Both the position numbers and the translations under genes were made by a program. The notes below the pieces were generated by a model. It did not search any database. It was given only the letters and a program-made list of their open reading frames with translations, and was not told the origin of the DNA. From NCBI GenBank assembly GCA_013791855.1, contig VMTA01000028.1, forward strand, positions 1 to 32,795: a stretch of 32,795 nucleotides of DNA. The letters are read 5' to 3'. Shown piece by piece: positions 24,793-32,795 of the stretch; the stretch's first letter is position 1; every line of letters begins with the position of its first letter. The stretch is from Sideroxydans sp. (GTDB taxonomy: Bacteria; Pseudomonadota; Gammaproteobacteria; Burkholderiales; Gallionellaceae).

Positions 24793-25137
24793 ATGAAGGC
24801 CGGCGCGCAGGCCGAACAGACAGCTGCGCAGTATCTGCAGCGTCAGGGCCTGCGACTGCTGCACAGTAACTACCGCTGCCGTTTCGGCGAGATCGACCTG
24901 ATCCTGAAAGATCGCGACACACTGGTGTTCGCCGAAGTGCGCATGCGTAGCCGCTCCGATTTCGGCGGTGCGGCGGCCAGCATCGACGCGCGCAAGCAGA
25001 ACAAGCTCATACTGGCCGCACAACATTATCTTTCTTCCGTCTCGCCGACACCGCCTTGCCGTTTCGATGCCGTGCTGCTCAGCTCGGCCGAAGGCGGCGA
25101 AGGAGTCGAGTGGCTGAAGAATGCGTTCCAGCTTTAG
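24793..25137 (+). CDS. yraN: YraN family (UPF0102) endonuclease-like protein
   Basis: A 114-residue protein of the UPF0102 family, which has a restriction-endonuclease-like fold. The core pattern FGEIDLILKDRDTLVFAEVR supplies the conserved Glu, Asp and final Glu of such folds. The start MKAGAQAEQTAAQYLQRQGL matches the family helix. The biological role is unsettled. It begins four bases after lpoA, as in E. coli yraM-yraN. Length is typical. Confidence 0.9.
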   Translation: MKAGAQAEQTAAQYLQRQGLRLLHSNYRCRFGEIDLILKDRDTLVFAEVRMRSRSDFGGAAASIDARKQNKLILAAQHYLSSVSPTPPCRFDAVLLSSAEGGEGVEWLKNAFQL

Positions 25138-25766
<629 letters not shown>

Positions 25767-25767
<1 letters not shown>

Positions 25768-26318
25768 TGCGCAGCCGCTGGTTGGTGGCCGTACTGTTCG
25801 CTCTTGCGCTGCTGCAAGGCTGTGCACAGACGCAGGGCATCACCGACCCGCAGATCGAGCGCCGTAGCGCCGCCGCCGTGCAGGATGACCGCAACATCGA
25901 ATACACCTCACGCCAGCGTATCGCCGACAAGTACCGCAGCAACATCCAGGTGAACGTCACCTGTTTTAACCGTTTTGCGCTGATCACCGGCCAAGTGCCG
26001 GACGATGCGACCAAGCAGGGCATAGAACGCATCGTGGGCGGCATCGCGCCGATCAAGGGCATCGCCAACGAGCTGCATGTGGCGCGGGCAGCCGACACCG
26101 GCGTGCGCCGCAGTGATTCCGGCGTTTCCGGTGATGTGCGCACCCGCTTCCTGGCAAGCAAAGCCTTCAGCCCCGAACACATCAAGGTCTACACCGAGGC
26201 GGGCGTGGTCTATCTGCTGGGCATCGTCACTCGCTCCGAAGCCGATGCGGCCTCGGAGATCGCGGCCACCACGCGTGGCGTGAAAAAGGTAGTACGCGTG
26301 TTCGAGTACATGCAGTGA
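25767..26318 (+). CDS. BON-domain outer-membrane lipoprotein (DolP/YraP-like)
   Basis: A 183-residue lipoprotein with signal [15 protein letters not shown] (Cys19) and two BON domains, roughly residues 45-115 ([20 protein letters not shown]) and 120-183 ([20 protein letters not shown]). E. coli DolP (YraP) has the same build and helps outer-membrane integrity. The ATG at 25767 overlaps the upstream stop by one base (TGATG), and its own stop overlaps rfaE2 the same way. Probably a stable member of the envelope operon. Confidence 0.9.
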
Positions 26319-26803
26319 TGTATCCCACTCCGGCATTCGAAACCAAGCTGTGCACGGCTGAAGAGCTGGCCGCCAAGGTCGCCGCTTTGCCGCATCCCGT
26401 GGTGTTCACCAACGGCTGTTTCGACGTGCTGCATCGTGGCCATGTCACTTATCTCGCGCAGGCGCGCGCGCTGGGTGGTTCGCTCATTGTTGGCGTCAAC
26501 AGCGACGCTTCGGTGAAGCGCCAGGGCAAGGGCGACGACCGCCCCATCAACAACGAAGCCGACCGCATGGCCGTGCTGGCCGCGCTTGAATCGGTGAGTC
26601 TGGTGGTGCAGTTCGACGAGGACACGCCGCTGAATCTGATACTCGCCTGCAAGCCCGACAAACTGGTCAAGGGCGGCGACTGGAAACCCGAGAACATCGT
26701 CGGCGCAACAGAAGTGCAGGGGTGGGGCGGCAGCGTGCACAGCATCCCCTTCCTGCATGAACGCTCCACCACCGCATTGCTCAAGAAGATACGCTCACTA
26801 TGA
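26318..26803 (+). CDS. rfaE2: Heptose 1-phosphate adenylyltransferase (RfaE2)
   Basis: A 161-residue nucleotidyltransferase that joins heptose 1-phosphate to ADP in ADP-heptose synthesis for the LPS inner core. The cytidylyltransferase-like motif is [19 protein letters not shown] (HxGH), with [15 protein letters not shown] and the late [12 protein letters not shown] (the RSTT signature). It corresponds to the C-terminal domain of E. coli HldE, so the kinase half must be a separate gene elsewhere. One-base overlap upstream and four-base overlap downstream. Confidence 0.94.
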   Translation: MYPTPAFETKLCTAEELAAKVAALPHPVVFTNGCFDVLHRGHVTYLAQARALGGSLIVGVNSDASVKRQGKGDDRPINNEADRMAVLAALESVSLVVQFDEDTPLNLILACKPDKLVKGGDWKPENIVGATEVQGWGGSVHSIPFLHERSTTALLKKIRSL

Positions 26804-27159
26804 ACGCAACACCTACAGAGATCGTCCTGCACCAGAAATCCAACTCGCTGGAGATCGCCTTCGACGACGGCGCACGCTTCAACCTGCCAGCCGAGTTTCT
26901 GCGCGTGCAGTCACCTTCCGCCGAAGTGCGCGGACACGGCCCGGGCCAGGAGACTCTGCAGGTCGGCAAGCGCAATGTCGTGCTCAAGGGTCTGGAGCCG
27001 GCCGGCAGCTACGCGCTGAAACTGGAATTCGACGACGGCCACGATAGCGGCCTGTACGACTGGGACCTGCTCTATACGCTGGGGCAGAACCAGCAGACGC
27101 TGTGGCAGGAATATCTGGACAAGATGCAGGCAGCGGGCGCCTCGCGCGACCCGAAATAG
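26800..27159 (+). CDS. DUF971 family protein
   Basis: A 119-residue protein of the DUF971 family, the small domain also found at the N terminus of gamma-butyrobetaine hydroxylases. Pattern: [39 protein letters not shown], and a tail [20 protein letters not shown]. Function on its own is unknown; links to iron-sulfur or Mrp/ApbC proteins have been proposed for the domain. The ATG overlaps the rfaE2 stop (ATGA), and ubiE begins 11 bases after its stop. Confidence 0.88.
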   Translation: MNATPTEIVLHQKSNSLEIAFDDGARFNLPAEFLRVQSPSAEVRGHGPGQETLQVGKRNVVLKGLEPAGSYALKLEFDDGHDSGLYDWDLLYTLGQNQQTLWQEYLDKMQAAGASRDPK

Positions 27160-27170
27160 GAGGCAGGAAA

Positions 27171-27902
27171 ATGGCCAAGACACATTTCGGTTTCGAGACT
27201 GTCGACGAGAACGAGAAGGCGAAGAAAGTCGCCGGCGTGTTCACCTCCGTCGCCAGCAAATACGACATCATGAACGACCTCATGTCGGTCGGTCTGCACC
27301 GCGTGTGGAAGCCTTTCGCGGTCGGACTGGCGAATGTGCATGAAGGCCAGCGCGTGCTGGACGTGGCGGGCGGCTCGGGTGATCTGTCCAAACTGTTCCT
27401 GAAGAAGGTCGGCCGCAGCGGCCAGGTCATCCTCACCGACATCAACAACGCCATGCTGCGCGTCGGGCGCGACCGCATGATAGACAACGGTACGCCGACG
27501 CCCACCGCGCAATGCGATGCCGAGCATCTGCCTTTCCCCGACAACTATTTCGACTGCGTCAGCATCGCCTTCGGTCTGCGCAACGTCACCCACAAGGACG
27601 CCGCCCTGCGCGAGATGAAACGCGTGCTCAAACCGGGCGGGCGCGTCATCGTGCTGGAATTCTCCAAGGTCGCCAAACCGCTGGAGAAGATGTACGACCT
27701 GTATTCCTTCAAGCTGCTGCCCAAGATGGGCGAACTCATCGCCAACGACGCCGACAGCTACCGCTACCTCGCCGAATCCATCCGCATGCATCCGGGGCAG
27801 GAAGAACTGAAGCAGATGATGGTCGATGCAGGGCTGGAGCGGGTCGAGTACTTCAACATGACCGGCGGTGTGGTGGCGGTGCATCGCGGTTATAAGTTGT
27901 AA
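27171..27902 (+). CDS. ubiE: Ubiquinone/menaquinone C-methyltransferase UbiE
   Basis: SAM-dependent C-methyltransferase acting late in quinone synthesis. The 243-residue product has [23 protein letters not shown] motif [16 protein letters not shown] and the UbiE/COQ5 signatures [18 protein letters not shown] and [17 protein letters not shown] strong AGGAGG ribosome site precedes the ATG at 27171. Many betaproteobacteria follow ubiE with ubiJ and ubiB; here a PhnA-like gene follows instead. Confidence 0.95.
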   Translation: MAKTHFGFETVDENEKAKKVAGVFTSVASKYDIMNDLMSVGLHRVWKPFAVGLANVHEGQRVLDVAGGSGDLSKLFLKKVGRSGQVILTDINNAMLRVGRDRMIDNGTPTPTAQCDAEHLPFPDNYFDCVSIAFGLRNVTHKDAALREMKRVLKPGGRVIVLEFSKVAKPLEKMYDLYSFKLLPKMGELIANDADSYRYLAESIRMHPGQEELKQMMVDAGLERVEYFNMTGGVVAVHRGYKL

Positions 27903-27939
27903 TAGCAGTAGTATTTCTTCAAACAAAATTGGAATCGAT

Positions 27940-28278
27940 ATGTCAGATCTGCCGAAGTGCCCCTTATGCAACTCCGAATACACCTACGAAGACGGCGATA
28001 ACTACGTCTGTCCCGAGTGCGCGCACGAATGGCCCAAGGCTGCAGCCGAGGCAACTGAAGAGGTGAAGGTGTTCAAGGACGCTTTCGGTACGGTGTTGAA
28101 CGACGGCGACACGATCACCGTGATCAAAGACCTGAAGATCAAGGGTTCGTCCTCGGTGGTGAAGGTCGGTACCAAGGTGAAGAACATCCGTCTGGTAGAT
28201 GGCGACCACGATATCGACTGCAAGATCGACGGCATCGGCGCGATGCAGTTGAAGACCGAGTTCGTGAAGAAGGTCTAA
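27940..28278 (+). CDS. yjdM: PhnA/YjdM-type zinc-ribbon protein
   Basis: A 112-residue protein of the PhnA (YjdM) family. A zinc ribbon at the start carries Cys7, Cys10, Cys24 and Cys27 ([24 protein letters not shown]), followed by the conserved SH3-like core ([40 protein letters not shown]). The name PhnA reflects an old link to phosphonates; it is distinct from phosphonoacetate hydrolase, and the role is unknown. The ATG at 27940 is 37 bases after ubiE. Confidence 0.92.
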   Translation: MSDLPKCPLCNSEYTYEDGDNYVCPECAHEWPKAAAEATEEVKVFKDAFGTVLNDGDTITVIKDLKIKGSSSVVKVGTKVKNIRLVDGDHDIDCKIDGIGAMQLKTEFVKKV

Positions 28279-28291
28279 AGAGGGTCCAGAC

Positions 28292-28480
28292 ATGAGCGGC
28301 TGGGGTTGCCCTCACGAGGCAGACGGCAAGTGCCAGAAGGTGCTGAACCAGCCGTGCGACATCGGCATGAAAGGTTGTGTGCTGGCGGGGCGTTTCCGTT
28401 TCGCCGATCCGAGCAAGAACCGCACACGCAAAAAGGTGCAGGACGAAACGCCGAAGCCTGCATCGGGCGGCCAGAAGTGA
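28292..28480 (+). CDS. Small four-cysteine protein, unknown function
   Basis: A 62-residue protein with Cys6, Cys14, Cys22 and Cys29 in its first half (MSGWGCPHEADGKCQKV, QPCDIGMKGCVLAGRF) and a charged, probably flexible tail. The spacing (about eight residues) could form a metal site, but no known motif fits. There is no signal peptide. It begins 13 bases after yjdM with AGAGGG upstream, and its TGA overlaps the next ATG by one base, which supports it as a real gene. I do not recognise the family with confidence. Confidence 0.7.
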   Translation: MSGWGCPHEADGKCQKVLNQPCDIGMKGCVLAGRFRFADPSKNRTRKKVQDETPKPASGGQK

Positions 28481-29285
28481 TGATGAGGTTCGTGTCCGGC
28501 TTGTTCCTGCTTTGTGGGGCAGCGCAGGTGCAGGCCACCGCTTTGCCAAGGCCGGACCATATCGTCATCGTGATCGAGGAAAACAAATCCTGGTCAAAGA
28601 TCATCGGCAATCCCGACGCGCCATACATCAACGCGCTGGCGCAACGCGGTGCGCTGTTCACCAATTCGTACGGCATCACCCATCCCAGTCAACCCAACTA
28701 TCTGGCCTTGTTCACCGGCAGCACACGCGGCATCGGCAGCAATACCTGCCCGCTCGACCTGTCCGGTGACAATCTCGCCAGTGCGCTGCTGGCAAAAGGG
28801 CTGGGCTTCATCAGCTATTCGGAATCGATGCCGAGGGCCGGCTACCCGGGGTGCCGTTATGGTTCGTATATGCGCAAACATAATCCTGCGGCGAACTGGA
28901 AGGAACTCGCAGCAGTGAATCAACCGCTGACCGCCTTTCCGCAGGATCTCTCGAAATTGCCCGAAGTGTCCTGGGTGATACCGGACCAGCGCCACGACAT
29001 GCACGACGGCAGCATCGCGCAAGGCGATGCATGGTTGAAACAGAACATCGAGGGGTATGCGCAGTGGGCGATGGACAACAACAGCCTGCTCATCGTCACA
29101 TTCGACGAGGACGATGGGTCGGAAGGGAATCGCATCGTTACGCTGTTCGTCGGCCCCATGGTCAAGCCGGGGAAATATGCGCAGCGTATCGATCACTACA
29201 ACGTGTTGCGTACCATCCTGCAGATGTACGGACTGCCCGGCATGAACGAGAGCGTTCGCGCGGAACCGATCAGCAAGGTTTGGCG

Positions 29286-29289
<4 letters not shown>
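28480..29289 (+). CDS. Secreted phosphoesterase (acid phosphatase/phospholipase C superfamily)
   Basis: A 269-residue exported enzyme of the phosphoesterase family that includes acid phosphatases and phospholipase C. A signal peptide (MMRFVSGLFLLCGAAQVQAT) is followed by DHIVIVIEENKSW (metal-binding Glu and Asn near residues 33-35), ITHPSQPNYLALFTGS with the likely Ser nucleophile near 70, and IVTFDEDDGSEGNRI with late metal ligands. The substrate is not predictable. The ATG at 28480 overlaps the upstream stop by one base. The stop overlaps the ntrC stop on the other strand. Confidence 0.85.
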
Positions 29290-30691
<1,402 letters not shown>

Positions 30692-30692
<1 letters not shown>

Positions 30693-31750
30693 TATTGTTT
30701 TTCCATGGAAGTGAGCGGCAGCATGACCGTGAAGCAGGTCCGCCCCGGTTCGCTGTCGAATTCGATACTGCCCTGATGCTGGCTGACGAAGTCCTGCGCC
30801 AGCGTCAGGCCGAGGCCGTGTCCGTCTGCCCGTCCCGAGACGAGCGGATAGAAGATCTTGTCTTGCAGGTGATGCGGGATGCCGGGGCCGTCATCGATGA
30901 TCTGTACCGAAATGGCCAGCCGGTGGCGCTTCTTCATCAGCGTGACCTGACGCGAGATGCGCGTGCGCAGGATGATCGTTCCCTGTCCCTGCATCGCCTG
31001 TGCGGCATTGCGCACGATGTTCAATATCACCTGGATCAACAGCGCCTTGTCGCCGTCGAGATCGGGCAGACTCAAGTCGTAGTCGCGCTGGATGTGCAGA
31101 CTCTCGGGCAGCTCGGCCATCACCACACTGCGCACGCGCTCCAGCACTTCATGGATATTCAATGCACTGAAATGGGGCGTGTGCTGCGGCGTGAGCAGAT
31201 TCTCCATCAGCGAACGCAAACGGTCCGCCTCCTGGATCACCACCTGCGTGTATTCGCGCAGCGCCGGTTTTTCCAGCTCCTGCTCCAGCAATTGCGCCGC
31301 ACCGCGGATGCCGCCCAGCGGGTTCTTGATCTCGTGCGCCAGATTGCGCAACAGCATGCGATTGGCCTGCGTCTGGTCGAGCATCTGCTCCTCGCGCGCC
31401 AACTTGAGCGGTCTTTCGATGGTGTGGAATTCCAGCAACAGTGCATATTGCGGCAGCTGCAATGTGGTGACAGTGCAGCTCAGATGCAGTTTCTGCGAAT
31501 GTGTATGCGTGCCCAGCAGCAGGTCATGTTCGATGTGCGCCGAGCGGTTGGCCAGCGCGGATTGGATCGCGCTGAACAATTGCTCGGTGTGGGTGAATGC
31601 GAATTGCAGCGGATGGCCGACGAGGTTGCTGTGGCTCACCGCGAACAGATGCTCCGCCGCCGGATTCAGATACGCGATGCGCGACTGATCGTCGAGCAGC
31701 ATCACGGCGGTCGACAGAAAGTCCAGTGTGGGGAGCGGGGCGCTGGTCAT
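30692..31750 (-). CDS. ntrB: Nitrogen sensor kinase NtrB
   Basis: The soluble histidine kinase that phosphorylates NtrC and is held in phosphatase mode by PII protein. The 352-residue product has an N-terminal PAS domain (LDFLSTAVMLLDDQSRIAYL), an H-box RNLAHEIKNPLGGIRGAAQL, an N-box ILNIVRNAAQAM and G-boxes IIDDGPGIP and GHGLGLTLAQ. No transmembrane segment is present. The ATG at 31750 is preferred over a TTG at 31759. Translationally coupled to ntrC. Confidence 0.95.
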
Positions 31751-31785
31751 GTCAAACAAAGAGCAGAAAACATGCCAGCGTCAGA

Positions 31786-32283
31786 TCACTTGAGATTATC
31801 GATCTCGGTCTGTATCGCCCGGAGGTTGTTCTCATGCATCCGGACGTTCTCCTGCGCGGCTTGCACGCTCTCTTCGTACTTCGCCATGTTGCGGTAGGTC
31901 TTGCCGTCTGCGCCGGTGTAGATCTGCGGTGTATCTTCGGCCACTTTCAATTGCGTGCGGGCATCTTCCAGTGCCTGACGTTCGCTGGCCATCTCGTCCT
32001 CGAGGATGCGCAGGCGCTTATCGTCACGACGCTTTTGCGTCGCATTGTCCACGCGCGGGAAAGCAGACTCCTCGCTGCCAACTTCGCGATTGCGTTCTTT
32101 GGCAGCCGCTCTGGGCGGGGGCATGGTCGGCAAAGGCTCCAGCTTCAGCTTCTGTGCGCCCTTGAGCGGCTCGCTGGAATAAGTGACGCGGCCTTCTTTG
32201 TCGACGCGTTTGTAGATCTCCGCGTGGGCGGCGGTGCTGGCAGTGAACACGACGCACAACAACAGCATGCGGGTTGGCTTCAT
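31786..32283 (-). CDS. Exported DUF4124 protein with coiled coil
   Basis: A 165-residue periplasmic protein. The signal peptide (MKPTRMLLLCVVFTASTAAH, then A) is cleaved before EIYKRVDKEGRVTYSSEPL, a DUF4124 domain. A basic linker and a long heptad-like helix (near 85-165, RILEDEMASERQALEDAR and NVRMHENNLRAIQTEIDNL) suggest a coiled coil. Function unknown; the domain is common in beta- and gammaproteobacteria. The ATG at 32283 has GAGGA upstream. It sits between glnA and ntrB, 35 bases before ntrB, under its own promoter. Confidence 0.85.
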   Translation of the reverse strand: MKPTRMLLLCVVFTASTAAHAEIYKRVDKEGRVTYSSEPLKGAQKLKLEPLPTMPPPRAAAKERNREVGSEESAFPRVDNATQKRRDDKRLRILEDEMASERQALEDARTQLKVAEDTPQIYTGADGKTYRNMAKYEESVQAAQENVRMHENNLRAIQTEIDNLK

Positions 32284-32310
32284 GGTGTGTCCTCGAAATT
32301 CGATGGGGGG

Positions 32311-32339
32311 AGTATAGGGTAAGGATAGTGGTGAGACAA
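32311..32339 (-). promoter_or_regulatory. Putative sigma-70 promoter for DUF4124-ntrBC
   Basis: On the minus strand TTGTCT (32334-32339) and TATACT (32311-32316) are separated by exactly 17 bases, matching four of six and five of six consensus positions. Transcription would begin near 32304, about 20 bases before the ATG at 32283. It sits just past the glnA terminator, so the ntr genes can be expressed independently of glnA. Confidence 0.65.
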
Positions 32340-32350
32340 ACCGCCCTCCA

Positions 32351-32380
32351 AAAACAAACGGAGCCGCAAGGGCTCCGTTT
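32351..32380 (-). terminator. Intrinsic terminator of glnA
   Basis: A perfect 10-base inverted repeat, AAACGGAGCC (32356-32365) and GGCTCCGTTT (32371-32380), encloses a five-base loop. On the minus strand the hairpin is followed by a T-rich run (GTTTTT). It lies 25 bases after the glnA stop and should end most glnA transcripts. Confidence 0.88.
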
Positions 32381-32404
32381 ATTTGCAGCAAGTCGCGGAG
32401 CGAC

Positions 32405-32795
32405 TTAGATGCTGTAGTACATGTCGAACTCGACCGGATGAGTGGTCATGCGGATCTTGTTCACTTCGTCCATCTTCAACGCGATGAATGCGTCGATGAA
32501 GTCGCTGGAGAACACGCCACCGCGGGTCAGGAACTCGCGGTCCTTGTCCAGTGCTGCCAATGCCTCGTCCAGACCAGCTGCCACGGTCGGGATCTTTGCA
32601 TCTTCTTCCGGCGGCAGGTCGTACAGGTTCTTGTCAGCAGGATCGCCAGGGTGGATCTTGTTCTGGATGCCGTCCAGGCCAGCCATCAGCAGTGCAGCGA
32701 AGCACAGGTACGGGTTGGCAGCCGGGTCCGGGAAGCGCGCTTCGATACGACGGGCTTTCGGGCTGGAAACGTACGGAATACGGATCGAGGCGGAA
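32405..32795 (-). CDS. glnA: Glutamine synthetase, type I, C-terminal part
   Basis: Joins ammonia to glutamate using ATP, the main ammonium-assimilation step. Only about the last 129 codons are in the window; the 5' end lies beyond the right edge. The visible part has [37 protein letters not shown] and the end [13 protein letters not shown]. The adenylylation-site segment [10 protein letters not shown], with its tyrosine, is present, so activity is probably controlled by GlnE. The location next to ntrBC is typical. Confidence 0.96.
   Translation of the reverse strand, partial: SASIRIPYVSSPKARRIEARFPDPAANPYLCFAALLMAGLDGIQNKIHPGDPADKNLYDLPPEEDAKIPTVAAGLDEALAALDKDREFLTRGGVFSSDFIDAFIALKMDEVNKIRMTTHPVEFDMYYSI

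Overview
The window is a compact, roughly 60% GC stretch of bacterial chromosome. Gene content and order (pilGHIJ, the rsmI-lpoA-yraN-SIS-BON block, a DUF971-ubiE pair, glnA followed by ntrBC) point to a betaproteobacterium. A Gallionellaceae or Nitrosomonadales relative is my guess from gene style only. I see no tRNA, rRNA, CRISPR array, transposase, integrase or phage gene. There is no gene-free stretch longer than about 150 bases.

Layout. 1-2494 (-): pilG-pilH-pilI-pilJ, the start of a Pil-Chp chemosensory operon for type IV pili; pilJ runs off the left edge. 2594-5984 (-): a redoxin, trkA and trkH, chained by overlapping codons. 6062-7134 (+): rsmE, a 4-oxalocrotonate tautomerase-like gene and a decayed second copy of its 3' end. 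7136-7765 (-): an unrecognised membrane protein. 7910-11662 (+): argA, yggX and ppk1. 11659-12030 (-): a small lysine/alanine-rich protein with a ribbon-helix-helix-like domain. 12116-14075 (+): sixA and pap, so polyphosphate synthesis (ppk1) and polyphosphate-driven AMP phosphorylation (pap) lie within 5 kb. 14082-16219 (-): a tightly overlapping run of cheX-like, gamma carbonic anhydrase-like, unknown, DUF2288 and DUF302 genes. 16344-17372 (-): pyrC. 17443-22632 (-): a small outer-membrane barrel protein and a two-gene RND efflux pump (adaptor plus transporter) with no TolC-type channel beside it.

22707-23570 (-) is rsmI. Reading away from it (+) are lpoA, yraN, a SIS isomerase, a BON lipoprotein, rfaE2, DUF971 and ubiE, mostly with 1-4 base overlaps. 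This is the yra envelope cluster extended by heptose and quinone genes. The SIS protein keeps the metal-site and catalytic residues of GmhA, so it probably makes the heptose that rfaE2 later activates. Next come phnA/yjdM, a 62-aa four-cysteine protein and a secreted phosphoesterase (+). 29286-32795 (-) holds ntrC, ntrB, a DUF4124 protein and the 3' end of glnA, the core nitrogen-control set; a clear terminator follows glnA and a good sigma-70-like promoter precedes the DUF4124-ntrBC unit.

Most of the window is conserved housekeeping, envelope and regulatory DNA. I do not see a convincing new multi-gene system. The best leads are the GmhA/DiaA identity question, the decayed tautomerase copy, the cheX-centred operon of unknowns, the histone-like gene inside the polyphosphate region and the overlapping divergent starts of rsmI and lpoA.
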